Shown in pieces: positions 1-7,510 of a stretch of 64,000 nt of DNA (position 1 is the first letter of the stretch; each line of letters starts with the position of its first letter). The translations under genes and the position numbers were made by a program. Source of the stretch: SFDP01 sp051891855 (GTDB taxonomy: Bacteria; Bacillota; Clostridia; Lachnospirales; Lachnospiraceae); the NCBI GenBank assembly GCA_051891855.1, contig JBJFFP010000082.1, forward strand, positions 1-64,000, in the 5' to 3' direction. The notes beneath the pieces are model-generated. The model ran no database searches, was not told the DNA's origin, and was given only the letters and a program-made list of their open reading frames with translations.

Positions 1-1
1 C

Positions 2-94
2 AAAGCCTTTTTTGACTATTGCCTTAAGCGATTGGAAAAGGCAGCAGTGATGTATCGGAATGTTTGGTTATCCATATTTGGAGAGCAAAGCTGA
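2..94 (+). CDS. C-terminal tail of an upstream gene (partial)
   Basis: A frame is open from base 2 to a TGA at 92-94 and gives 30 residues ending in WLSIFGEQS. It is followed after 33 bases, including a strong Shine-Dalgarno AAAGGGAGGA, by the Nudix gene, as expected for the end of a preceding gene in the same direction. The fragment is too short to identify. It could also be a chance open frame at the window edge. Confidence 0.35.
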   Translation, partial: KAFFDYCLKRLEKAAVMYRNVWLSIFGEQS

Positions 95-127
95 AGGAAG
101 AGCAGCTTTGCAGAAAGGGAGGAAAAG

Positions 128-607
128 ATGACTGCTTTAAGCACACTCTGTTACATCCAGCGAGAGGGGAAATATCTGATGCTGCATCGGACAGTAAAGA
201 AGAACGATGTGAATAAGGATAAGTGGATCGGCGTGGGAGGACATTTTGAGGCGGATGAGTCCCCGGAGGAATGTCTGTTAAGAGAGGTAAAGGAGGAGAC
301 CGGGTATACATTGACCTCTTACCGCTATCGGGGCCTGGTCACCTTTGTGTCAGGTAATGGAGTAACGGAATATATGTCTCTTTTCACAGCAGATGGCTTT
401 GTGGGGGAGGCGATTCCCTGCGATGAAGGAGAGCTGGAATGGGTGGAAATCGATAGAATAGAAGAATTGAATATCTGGGAAGGAGATAAGATTTTCTTTC
501 GGCTTTTGAAGGAAAGACAGGACTTTTTTTCTTTGAAGCTGGTCTACGACGGCAGTGACAGATTGGTAGAGGTTAAGCTGGATGGTCGGGTCTATGAATG
601 GAAATGA
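128..607 (+). CDS. Nudix hydrolase (8-oxo-dGTP diphosphatase-like)
   Basis: This 159-residue protein hydrolyses a nucleoside diphosphate linked to another group; the MutT-like size suggests an oxidised dNTP, but the substrate cannot be read from the sequence. The Nudix box is complete at residues 38-60: G38, E44, R52-E53, E56-E57 and G59 fit GX5EX7REUXEEXGU, so the metal-binding glutamates are present. No signal peptide or membrane segment is seen, so it is cytoplasmic. The ATG is preceded by AAAGGGAGGA. It is followed by more than 800 bases without a clear gene, so it is probably the last gene of its transcript. Family call is firm, substrate is inferred. Confidence 0.88.
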   Translation: MTALSTLCYIQREGKYLMLHRTVKKNDVNKDKWIGVGGHFEADESPEECLLREVKEETGYTLTSYRYRGLVTFVSGNGVTEYMSLFTADGFVGEAIPCDEGELEWVEIDRIEELNIWEGDKIFFRLLKERQDFFSLKLVYDGSDRLVEVKLDGRVYEWK

Positions 608-722
608 GCATAAAAGCAGATGAAAAAGTTGGATAGATTAGACTTATATTTTAAATTATATATACAATTAGACAATGAAAAACATAATAGAAAAAATATT
701 TTATAAAATTTACAAAAATAGA

Positions 723-751
723 TTGACAAATAAAAGCTGCCATGCTATTAT
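723..751 (+). promoter_or_regulatory. Sigma-A-type promoter without an evident gene
   Basis: TTGACA at 723-728 and TATTAT at 746-751 are separated by exactly 17 bases. The -35 box is a perfect consensus match. No intact gene follows before 1432, but a terminator lies about 480 bases downstream. Confidence 0.6.
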
Positions 752-771
752 TCTATTAACAACAAACCACA

Positions 772-790
772 CTAATTACAGAGTAATTAG
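772..790 (+). promoter_or_regulatory. Palindrome just downstream of the orphan promoter
   Basis: CTAATTAC (772-779) and GTAATTAG (783-790) are perfect inverted arms around AGA. The position, about 20 bases after the expected transcription start, suits an operator or a 5' leader hairpin. No regulator can be named. Confidence 0.45.
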
Positions 791-1233
791 AACCATAAAG
801 AGGAGGATTGGAGGTATAATCCAATGGGACCAATCGACAGTTAAACTCAATATGAGAGTGGTAATGTACAGCAGTTCCTGACAAGAGAGACCCTTTAATT
901 GCATTCGGAGAAAGAGGCAGAAGAAGAGGTATATAGCAGCTGGCACTCATATTGAATATTTACCACAATAATTTAAAAAGTAGGAACAGTGTAAAGAAAC
1001 TTTTCTTACAGGGCAGTATTTTAAATTGTTAAAAAGAAAATCTATATGAAACTCTCTAAGCAAATTTTATTTGTGAGTCGGGAATAAAAATAAACCTTTA
1101 TTATAGATTCTATATAGGATTAAACGGTGAGAGCGGGAATTTGCTTTTTGATTATGATTCGATTGAAATAGATGATTGTAGCCCCGCTTTTGCAGAAAGA
1201 GGAACAACCGTTGGACACAGAAGTGAAGTGAAA

Positions 1234-1274
1234 CGGCCACTATCAGTTGATATACAGATAGTGGTCGTTTTTTT
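1234..1274 (+). terminator. Intrinsic terminator
   Basis: An 11-bp stem, CGGCCACTATC (1234-1244) with GATAGTGGTCG (1257-1267) and one G-U pair, encloses a 12-base loop and is followed by seven T. It ends the orphan transcription unit before the metY promoter. Confidence 0.75.
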
Positions 1275-1328
1275 GCTCATACAGAGTAATAAAACAGGAA
1301 AAAGCACTAAGATTTTTTAAATTACCTA

Positions 1329-1357
1329 TTGACATGGTGGGTTAATAGGCGTATGAT
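1329..1357 (+). promoter_or_regulatory. Promoter of metY
   Basis: TTGACA (1329-1334) and TATGAT (1352-1357) are 17 bases apart. The spacer contains GGGTTAATA, which recurs downstream, so a regulator could act directly on this promoter. Confidence 0.75.
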
Positions 1358-1388
1358 TGTATCAACCCTAAGGTTTAATGGGTTAATA
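1339..1388 (+). promoter_or_regulatory. Repeated GGGTTAATA elements, candidate operator of the sulfur genes
   Basis: GGGTTAATA occurs at 1339-1347 inside the promoter spacer and again at 1380-1388. The near-inverse TATCAACCC lies at 1360-1368, so the last two form an inverted repeat just downstream of the -10 box. The only regulator gene nearby is the Rrf2 gene at 3787. Linking the two is an inference. Confidence 0.4.
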
Positions 1389-1431
1389 TATAGCTTTCAT
1401 ATATGGTTTCTGATATTAGGAGGAAGGAAGA

Positions 1432-2721
1432 ATGAGCAGAAAAAATTACAGATTTGAAACCCTGCAGTTACATGTTGGTCAGGAAAATCCGGATCCTGCA
1501 ACGGATGCCAGAGCAGTGCCTATCTATGCTACAACATCCTATGTCTTTAAGGATTCTGCGCAGGCAGCAGGCCGGTTTGCTCTGAGTGAAGGGGGGAATA
1601 TTTATACCCGATTAATGAATCCCACTTCCGATGTATTTGAACAAAGGGTAGCAGCTTTGGAAGGGGGAGCAGCAGCTTTGGCAACCGCTTCCGGTTCGGC
1701 GGCTATTACCTATGCGGTTCAGAATATTGCGTTGGCAGGAGACCATATTGTAGCCTGTAAGAATCTTTACGGAGGAACCTATAACCTGTTTGCCAATACG
1801 CTGAAGGAACAGGGGATTACCACCACCTTTGTAGACCCGGAAAATGTAGAAGAAATCAGAAGGGCTATTCAGCCCAATACCAAGCTGCTTTATGCGGAGA
1901 CTTTGGGAAATCCTAACAGCGATATTGCAGATTTGGAAACCCTTTCTTCCATTGCTCATGAAGCGGGGATTCCTCTGATTGTGGATAATACCTTTGCCAC
2001 CCCTTATTTACTCCGTCCTATTGAACACGGAGCGGATATTGTGGTACATTCTGCGACCAAATTTATGGGTGGTCACGGTACCGTAATGGGCGGTATAGTG
2101 GTTGATTCCGGAAAATTCGACTGGGCATCCAACGATAAATTTCCTGGTCTTTCCACACCCAATCCTTCCTATCATGGTGTGATATTTACCCAGGCCTGCG
2201 GAAATCTTGCTTATATTCTAAAATTAAGAACTACGCTGATGAGAGATCAGGGAGCGACCATTTCTCCCTTTAACTCCTTTCTGCTGTTACAAGGGCTTGA
2301 GACATTGTCTTTGCGTTTGGAAAGACATGTGGAAAATGCGTTGAAGGTGGTAGATTTTCTGGTCAAGCATCCCCAGGTGGAGAAGGTAAACCATCCTTCC
2401 TTATCTGAAGGAAAACAGAAGGAGCTGTATGAGCGGTATTTTGCTGGGGGAGCAGGCTCTATTTTTACCTTTGAAATTAAAGGAGATGCGAAAACGGCAC
2501 AGAAATTTACAGAAAGTCTGGAGCTGTTTTCCCTGTTGGCAAATGTAGCAGATGTGAAGTCTCTGGTAATTCATCCTGCCAGTACAACCCACTCACAGAT
2601 GAATGAAGAGGAACTGGCCTATTGCGGAATTAAGCCGAATACGGTACGCTTATCCATCGGAACAGAGCATATTGAAGATATTTTGGAAGATTTGGAGGCG
2701 GGCTTCAAAGCCGTAAAATAG
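1432..2721 (+). CDS. metY: O-acetylhomoserine sulfhydrylase (aminocarboxypropyltransferase)
   Basis: This 429-residue PLP enzyme of the Cys/Met metabolism family makes homocysteine from O-acetylhomoserine and sulfide. The N-terminus has the family signature around LQLHVGQENPDPATDARAVP and TTSYVF, and the PLP lysine is K210 in HSATKFMGGHG. The length matches MetY (about 425-430) rather than the shorter cystathionine gamma-synthases (about 380), which supports direct sulfhydrylation. It is soluble. AGGAGG precedes the ATG. cysK follows after 56 bases and an Rrf2 regulator comes next, so the three probably form a sulfur-assimilation unit driven by the promoter at 1329. A PLP lyase of the same fold is the only real alternative. 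Confidence 0.92.
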   Translation: MSRKNYRFETLQLHVGQENPDPATDARAVPIYATTSYVFKDSAQAAGRFALSEGGNIYTRLMNPTSDVFEQRVAALEGGAAALATASGSAAITYAVQNIALAGDHIVACKNLYGGTYNLFANTLKEQGITTTFVDPENVEEIRRAIQPNTKLLYAETLGNPNSDIADLETLSSIAHEAGIPLIVDNTFATPYLLRPIEHGADIVVHSATKFMGGHGTVMGGIVVDSGKFDWASNDKFPGLSTPNPSYHGVIFTQACGNLAYILKLRTTLMRDQGATISPFNSFLLLQGLETLSLRLERHVENALKVVDFLVKHPQVEKVNHPSLSEGKQKELYERYFAGGAGSIFTFEIKGDAKTAQKFTESLELFSLLANVADVKSLVIHPASTTHSQMNEEELAYCGIKPNTVRLSIGTEHIEDILEDLEAGFKAVK

Positions 2722-2777
2722 AAGGAAACAATTATTTAGATTAAAATGCTGTTAAAGCAGCAGGAAAAGAGGTAATT

Positions 2778-3710
2778 ATGGCAAAGATATATACATCAGC
2801 AGATCAGTTAGTTGGAAAGACTCCCCTTTTGGAGCTGACCCATATTGAAAAGGAATTTGGCCTGAAGGCAAGAATTTTGGCGAAGCTGGAGTATTTTAAT
2901 CCGGCAGGAAGCGTAAAGGACAGAATAGCAAAGGCTATGTTGGATGATGCACAGAAGACGGGGAAGCTGGTTAAGGATTCCGTCATTATTGAACCCACCT
3001 CAGGAAATACCGGAATTGGTCTGGCAAGTGTAGCGGCAGCCAGAGGCTATCGGATTATTATTGTGATGCCGGATACCATGTCCGTGGAAAGAAGACAGCT
3101 GATGAAGGCCTATGGGGCAGAACTGGTTCTTTCAGAAGGGGCCAAGGGAATGAGCGGTGCTATTGCCAAGGCAAAGGAACTGGCAGAGTCCATTCCCAAC
3201 AGCTTTATCCCGGGACAGTTTGATAACGGAGCCAATCCCAAAGCGCATCTCGAATCCACCGGTCCTGAGATTTATGAGGATACGGACGGAGAGGTAGATA
3301 TTTTTGTGGCCGGCGTAGGTACCGGAGGAACGGTTACCGGAGTAGGACAGTATCTGAAAAGCAAAAAGCCCGGGGTAAAGGTTGTGGCAGTAGAGCCGGA
3401 GGCCTCTCCCGTTTTATCCGGAGGAAAGCCCGGTCCGCATAAGATTCAGGGAATCGGAGCAGGCTTTGTGCCTTCTATTCTGGATACCGGTATCTACGAT
3501 GAAATTATTACGGTTGCTAATGAGGATGCCTTTGCTTTCGGAAAGCTGATTGGGCATAAGGAAGGAGTCCTGGTGGGGATTTCCTCGGGAGCTGCACTTT
3601 GGGCCGCTGTTCAAGAGGCTAAAAAAGAAGAAAATCAGGGAAAGACCATTGTGGTATTGTTCCCTGACACAGGTGACAGATATTTATCTACCCCTCTTTT
3701 TGCAGAATAA
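2778..3710 (+). CDS. cysK: Cysteine synthase A (O-acetylserine sulfhydrylase)
   Basis: This 310-residue cytoplasmic PLP enzyme converts O-acetylserine and sulfide to cysteine. K47 in PAGSVKDR is the PLP lysine, TSGNTG at about 74-79 binds the substrate carboxylate, and the glycine-rich GTGGTVTG loop binds the PLP phosphate. The length is usual for CysK. It sits between metY and an Rrf2 regulator. In Bacillus, CysK acts as a partner of the Rrf2 protein CymR in sensing O-acetylserine; the adjacency here fits such a partnership, but this is inference. Confidence 0.94.
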   Translation: MAKIYTSADQLVGKTPLLELTHIEKEFGLKARILAKLEYFNPAGSVKDRIAKAMLDDAQKTGKLVKDSVIIEPTSGNTGIGLASVAAARGYRIIIVMPDTMSVERRQLMKAYGAELVLSEGAKGMSGAIAKAKELAESIPNSFIPGQFDNGANPKAHLESTGPEIYEDTDGEVDIFVAGVGTGGTVTGVGQYLKSKKPGVKVVAVEPEASPVLSGGKPGPHKIQGIGAGFVPSILDTGIYDEIITVANEDAFAFGKLIGHKEGVLVGISSGAALWAAVQEAKKEENQGKTIVVLFPDTGDRYLSTPLFAE

Positions 3711-3721
3711 AATTAAAAAAA

Positions 3722-3735
3722 TGACATATATGTCA
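3722..3735. promoter_or_regulatory. Perfect 14-bp palindrome upstream of the Rrf2 gene
   Basis: TGACATATATGTCA is a perfect palindrome between cysK and the Rrf2 regulator, 52 bases before the latter's start. The half-sites TGACAT/ATGTCA reappear with a two-base spacer at 24673-24690. It is a candidate autoregulatory operator. Confidence 0.45.
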
Positions 3736-3786
3736 AATGGAAAAAAGTCGGATTTGTTGATAGGCTATTGAAGGAGATTAGGAATT

Positions 3787-4215
3787 ATGATGGTATCCAC
3801 CAGAGGAAGATATGCACTTAGAGTAATGATCGATCTGGCAGAGCATGGAGGAAGCAGCTTTGTTCCCCTGAAGGACATTGCCAAAAGGCAAAACATCTCC
3901 AGGAAGTATCTGGAAAGCATAATGGCGGCATTGTCAAAAAATGGTATGGTTGAAGGTCTTCACGGAAAAGGGGGAGGATACCGTTTATCCAGGGAGGCGG
4001 AGGATTACCGGATAGGTGATATCCTTCGTGTGACCGAAAATTCCCTGGCTCCGGTGCCATGCCTGGAGGAAGAGGCAGATCCCTGTGAACGGGCGGCAGA
4101 GTGTAAAACACTGCCGATGTGGACTCGGCTTTATGAGATGATTAATGAATATCTGGATGGAATAACTATTGCAGATCTTGTAGGAACATCCTCAGGAGAT
4201 AATTATATTATTTAG
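3787..4215 (+). CDS. Rrf2-family transcriptional regulator with IscR-like cysteine triad
   Basis: This 142-residue protein has the Rrf2 winged helix at its N-terminus (TRGRYALRVMIDLAEH, then ISRKYLESIMAALSKNGMV and the glycine-rich wing KGGGYRLS). Three cysteines, C92, C100 and C106, lie where IscR holds its Fe-S cluster ligands, though the first spacing is two residues longer than in IscR. It may therefore sense Fe-S or redox state, or act like CymR/CysR on cysteine supply, as its place behind metY and cysK suggests. ATG 3787 and ATG 3790 are both possible, after the ribosome binding site AAGGAGATTAGG. Family call is firm, effector unknown. Confidence 0.87.
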   Translation: MMVSTRGRYALRVMIDLAEHGGSSFVPLKDIAKRQNISRKYLESIMAALSKNGMVEGLHGKGGGYRLSREAEDYRIGDILRVTENSLAPVPCLEEEADPCERAAECKTLPMWTRLYEMINEYLDGITIADLVGTSSGDNYII

Positions 4216-4234
4216 AGGGCAGAGAATGCAGGTT

Positions 4235-4705
4235 TTATAGAATCATTTCCATGCCCACCTTCTGGGGCTTTAGTCCACAGGACTCATAAAATTTCATGGC
4301 AGACTCATTCAGGCTCCACACATTCAAAGTAATGTTGTAGAAGCCTTTTTCTTTGGCATAATTTACAACATACTGATACATTTTCTGGCCTATATGATGT
4401 CCCCGGCAGCTCTCCAGTACACAGATATCATCGATATACAGAGTCTTGATGGGAGTCAGCACAGGGTCATTTTTATATTGCTGAAAGAGGCAGAAGGCAT
4501 GGGCCACTACCTGACCCTGCTCATCTATAGCCACGAAAACAGGACGAAGGGGATCATCAAGGATAATCTTAAGTTGCTCTTCATCATATTTTCCTTTTCC
4601 ATAGTTAAAAATATCCGGGCGTCCCCGGTGATGAACCAGATTTACCTGTAAAAGGAGTCTGCGAATCCCGGGGATATCCTCTTTAGCTGCCGGTCTGATG
4701 GTCAT
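4235..4705 (-). CDS. GNAT-family N-acetyltransferase
   Basis: This 156-residue protein is a single GNAT domain that would transfer an acetyl group from acetyl-CoA to an amine. The core is seen from TIRPAAKEDIPGI at the start through LYIDDICVLESCRGHHIGQKMYQYV (the acetyl-CoA-binding motif, with R-G-x-x-I-G) to LNVWSLNESAMKFYESCGLKP near the end. The substrate cannot be predicted. It starts 9 bases after the end of asnA on the same strand, so the two are probably co-transcribed, with this gene second. It converges with the Rrf2 gene across 19 bases. Confidence 0.85.
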   Translation of the reverse strand: MTIRPAAKEDIPGIRRLLLQVNLVHHRGRPDIFNYGKGKYDEEQLKIILDDPLRPVFVAIDEQGQVVAHAFCLFQQYKNDPVLTPIKTLYIDDICVLESCRGHHIGQKMYQYVVNYAKEKGFYNITLNVWSLNESAMKFYESCGLKPQKVGMEMIL

Positions 4706-4714
4706 AAGCTCCTC

Positions 4715-5722
4715 CTAAAGCAGATGTACACCTTTGCTCTGGCATATTTCAACGGTTTCTGCCGGCCATAGGGAGGATTGCACCTCGCCGATATGAGCCT
4801 TTCTTAAGAAAAACATACAGATTCTGGACTGTCCGATGCCGCCGCCGATGGTATAGGGCAGCTCTTTGTTCAGAATAGCCTTCTGGAAGGGAAGCTTGGC
4901 TCTGTCTGTGCACCCGGCCTTTTCCAGCTGCTCCTTTAGACTGTTCTCATCCACACGAATCCCCATGGAGGAAAGCTCCAGGGCAATATCCAAAACAGGG
5001 TAGTAAACCACGATATCCGCATTCAATGCCCAGTCATCGTAGTCAGGAGCACGTCCGTCATGAGGCTTACCGTTTGCCAGCTTATCGCCAATCTGCATAA
5101 TACATACAGCACCCTTTGCCTTAGCAATGTAGTATTCCCTCTCCTTGGGGGTATTGTCGGGAAACATTTCTTCCAGCTGGGAGGTAGTGATAAAGTAAAT
5201 ATCATGAGGAAGGATTTCCTCAATATAGTCATAACGGATAGCCATATATTTTTCCGTTTTGCGAAGCACCTTGTATACGGTACGGACAACCTCCTGTAAA
5301 GTGTCCATAGTGCGTTCTTCTCTGGAAATGATTTTTTCCCAGTCCCACTGATCCACATAAATAGAGTGAATATTGTCAGTGTCCTCATCCCGACGGATAG
5401 CACTCATGTCGGTATAGAGGCCTTCACCGTTTTGAAATCCGTATTTTTTTAACGCATAACGTTTCCATTTTGCCAGGGAGTGTACAATCTCAGCCTGATA
5501 GTCATTCATTTCCTTGATTCCGAAGGTTACGGGACGTTCTACCCCATTCAGGTTATCGTTGAGACCGGATGCAGGGTCCACAAACAGGGGAGCTGATACA
5601 CGAAGAAGGTTAAGGCGTTCAGCCAATAGGTTCTGAAAAAAATCTTTTACCGTTTTAATTCCCACCTGGGTATCGTGCAAATCCAGGGCGGATTGGTAGT
5701 TGTCGGGAATTTTTGTTGCCAT
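4715..5722 (-). CDS. asnA: Aspartate-ammonia ligase (asparagine synthetase A)
   Basis: AsnA makes asparagine from aspartate, ammonia and ATP, and is built like a class II aminoacyl-tRNA synthetase. The product of about 335 residues (AsnA is usually about 330) carries the family blocks VVRSxAKWKR-like (HSLAKWKRYALKKYG), GEGLYTDMSAIRRDED, YVDQWDWEK, RAPDYDDW, ELSSMGIRVD and TIGGGIGQSR. The frame extends upstream to 5764, but the ATG at 5720-5722 has GGAGG at a good distance and gives MATKIPDNYQ, so it is chosen. It has its own promoter at 5794-5822 and is followed by a GNAT gene. Confidence 0.94.
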   Translation of the reverse strand: MATKIPDNYQSALDLHDTQVGIKTVKDFFQNLLAERLNLLRVSAPLFVDPASGLNDNLNGVERPVTFGIKEMNDYQAEIVHSLAKWKRYALKKYGFQNGEGLYTDMSAIRRDEDTDNIHSIYVDQWDWEKIISREERTMDTLQEVVRTVYKVLRKTEKYMAIRYDYIEEILPHDIYFITTSQLEEMFPDNTPKEREYYIAKAKGAVCIMQIGDKLANGKPHDGRAPDYDDWALNADIVVYYPVLDIALELSSMGIRVDENSLKEQLEKAGCTDRAKLPFQKAILNKELPYTIGGGIGQSRICMFFLRKAHIGEVQSSLWPAETVEICQSKGVHLL

Positions 5723-5750
5723 TGTTGTCCTCCAAATAAAACCATGTAGA

Positions 5751-5772
5751 CTGCCGGAAATCATACCGGCAG
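5751..5772 (-). promoter_or_regulatory. Hairpin in the asnA 5' leader
   Basis: CTGCCGG and CCGGCAG form a perfect 7-bp stem with an 8-base loop, about 30 bases before the asnA start codon in its leader. No run of T follows, so it is not a plain terminator. It may stabilise the mRNA. No known riboswitch is recognised. Confidence 0.35.
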
Positions 5773-5793
5773 ATATATTTAATAATCCTGTTT

Positions 5794-5822
5794 ATCATAG
5801 ACCAGAATTTTCCTATAGTCAA
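5794..5822 (-). promoter_or_regulatory. asnA: Promoter of asnA
   Basis: On the minus strand TTGACT (5822-5817) and TATGAT (5799-5794) are 17 bases apart. It faces away from the importer promoter at 5843. Confidence 0.75.
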
Positions 5823-5842
5823 TGACAGATTATAACTAATGC

Positions 5843-5870
5843 TTGCTTTTTAGCCAAAAACAGATATAAT
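5843..5870 (+). promoter_or_regulatory. Promoter of the nickel/peptide-type importer operon
   Basis: TTGCTT (5843-5848) and a perfect TATAAT (5865-5870) are separated by 16 bases, about 50 bases before the start codon of the binding protein. Confidence 0.65.
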
Positions 5871-5923
5871 GTAGCTGATGCGGAAAACTAAATAAGAATG
5901 ATTATGATGAGGAGAAGAAACAC

Positions 5924-7486
5924 ATGAAGAAAAGAATCAGAAGTATTCTTTTAGTGTCTGTGTTGCTGACACTAACTATTGCACTGAGTGCTTGCTCGGG
6001 CGACAAGGCAGGTGAATCATCGGGAAGCGAAGCTGCCATAAATCAGGGAGGCAGTGAAGCCCTGGATGAATCCTCGATTACCATCGGCATACCACAGGAT
6101 TTGGAAGAAAGTCTTGACCCACACAAAGCAGTAGCGGCAGGAACTAAGGAAATTCTGTTTAATATTTATGAAGGTCTGGTAAAGCCGGATAGTGATGGTA
6201 ATATGGTGCCTGCCGTAGCAAGCGGATATACCATGGACGACGAGGGAAAAGTATATACTTTCACCCTGCGGGATGGTATTACCTTCCATGATGGAACCCC
6301 TGTAACGGTAGAGGACATCCGGTATTCAATTGAACGATGCGCCGATACCAGTGGGGAGGGTACCCTTTTGGTAGCGGCCTTTTCTAATATTGAGAGGGTA
6401 GAGATTGCAGATGAAAAAACGGTGAACATCTATCTTACCGATGCAGATACGGAGTTCATCAGTGAGCTGACAGTGGCCATTATTCCTAAAAATAATACCG
6501 ATCCGGATAAAAATGCTGTGGGAACCGGCCCTTATCGGTATGTATCCCGGAGCATTCAGGATAATATCGTACTTACCCGTTTTGAGGATTATTGGGGAGA
6601 GAAGGCCAACATTAAGGATATCACCTTAAAAATTGTAGCTGACGGCGATATGATTGTTACCAACTTAAAGAGTGGTGCTATTGACATGTTCTGCCGACTG
6701 ACTACCGACCAGGCAAATGAGCTGGCAGGGAATGGCTTCGATGTTTATGAGGGAACCATGAATCTGGTTCAGGCCCTTTATCTGAACAATGATTTTGAAC
6801 CTTTCCGGGATATGCGGGTACGTCAGGCTCTCTGCTATGCGGTAGACACTCAGGGAATCCTGGAGCTTGGTTTTGAGGGAAAGGGTACCCTGATCGGAAG
6901 CTCTATGTTTCCGGCCTTCGGAAAGTATTATATGGAGGAACTGGCTTCCCTGTATCCTACAGATATTGAAAAGGCAAAGGAGCTTCTGGCAGAGGCCGGT
7001 TATGGAGAGGGCTTGACCTTCAGCATCACCGTTCCTTCTAACTATCAGCCCCATGTGGATACGGCACAGATCATTGTGGAGCAGCTAAAGCAGGTCAATG
7101 TAAATGCCACAATCAATCTGGTGGAATGGGATACCTGGGTTTCCGAGACCTATATCGGAAGACAGTTTGAATCTACCGTGGTAGGTGTAGATGCTTCTAC
7201 ACTGACAGCCAGAGCATTGCTGGAGAGATTTACCTCCGACAACGATAAGAACTTTATCAATTTTAACAGTAAAGAATATGATGAGGCTTTTGAAAAAGCC
7301 ATTACATCCACAGACGATGCCAAGAAGACGGAATATTATAAACTATGTGAGGAGATTCTGGCCAAGGAAGCGGCTAATGTCTACATTCAGGATATGGCCA
7401 GTATGGTAGCCTTAAACAGCAACTACGGCGGTTATATCTTCTATCCGCTGTATGTGCAGGATTTTGCAGCCTTGTATGTGAAATAA
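5924..7486 (+). CDS. Family 5 solute-binding lipoprotein (nickel/peptide type)
   Basis: This 520-residue protein is the extracellular receptor of the five-gene ABC importer that follows. The lipobox LSAC ends at C24, so it is anchored to the outer face of the membrane. The family 5 (SBP_bac_5) pattern is clear: LDPHKA, YEGLVKPDSDGNMVPAVASGY, YTFTLRDGITFHDGTPVT, and later the LYLNND and RQALCYAVD regions. Sizes of all five genes resemble NikABCDE (NikA about 524), but dipeptide, oligopeptide and nickelophore transporters share the family and the ligand is not visible. The permease starts 24 bases downstream. Confidence 0.88.
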   Translation: MKKRIRSILLVSVLLTLTIALSACSGDKAGESSGSEAAINQGGSEALDESSITIGIPQDLEESLDPHKAVAAGTKEILFNIYEGLVKPDSDGNMVPAVASGYTMDDEGKVYTFTLRDGITFHDGTPVTVEDIRYSIERCADTSGEGTLLVAAFSNIERVEIADEKTVNIYLTDADTEFISELTVAIIPKNNTDPDKNAVGTGPYRYVSRSIQDNIVLTRFEDYWGEKANIKDITLKIVADGDMIVTNLKSGAIDMFCRLTTDQANELAGNGFDVYEGTMNLVQALYLNNDFEPFRDMRVRQALCYAVDTQGILELGFEGKGTLIGSSMFPAFGKYYMEELASLYPTDIEKAKELLAEAGYGEGLTFSITVPSNYQPHVDTAQIIVEQLKQVNVNATINLVEWDTWVSETYIGRQFESTVVGVDASTLTARALLERFTSDNDKNFINFNSKEYDEAFEKAITSTDDAKKTEYYKLCEEILAKEAANVYIQDMASMVALNSNYGGYIFYPLYVQDFAALYVK

Positions 7487-7510
7487 GTAGTAAGAAGAGG
7501 GAGAGGACAG

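Larger units (their letters stand above)
608..1431. other. Gene-poor intergenic stretch with orphan promoter and decayed frames
   Basis: No convincing gene lies here. The stretch is AT-rich and holds a good promoter (723-751), a palindrome (772-790), ribosome-binding-like purine tracts near 801-814, a terminator (1234-1274) and the metY promoter (1329-1357). A frame open from about 1060 without a start codon reads ...LNGESGNLLFDYDSIEIDD... into the terminator and looks like a remnant rather than a gene. A 68-residue frame at 675-881 starts upstream of the promoter and has no ribosome binding site. The best reading is a promoter whose gene has decayed, or an unannotated small RNA. Confidence 0.4.

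Noticed and set aside
675..881. Open frame of 68 residues as a gene
   Set aside because: It starts before the promoter at 723, has no ribosome binding site and no recognisable domain. The region is better read as non-coding or decayed.
1390..1431. SAM or cysteine riboswitch before metY
   Set aside because: The leader between promoter and start codon is only about 70 bases and lacks the conserved SAM-I core or T-box motifs.
1650..1700. GGGGGAGCAGC in metY as a further copy of the minisatellite unit
   Set aside because: The words encode EGGAAALATASG, a conserved block of the enzyme family, so the likeness is coincidental.
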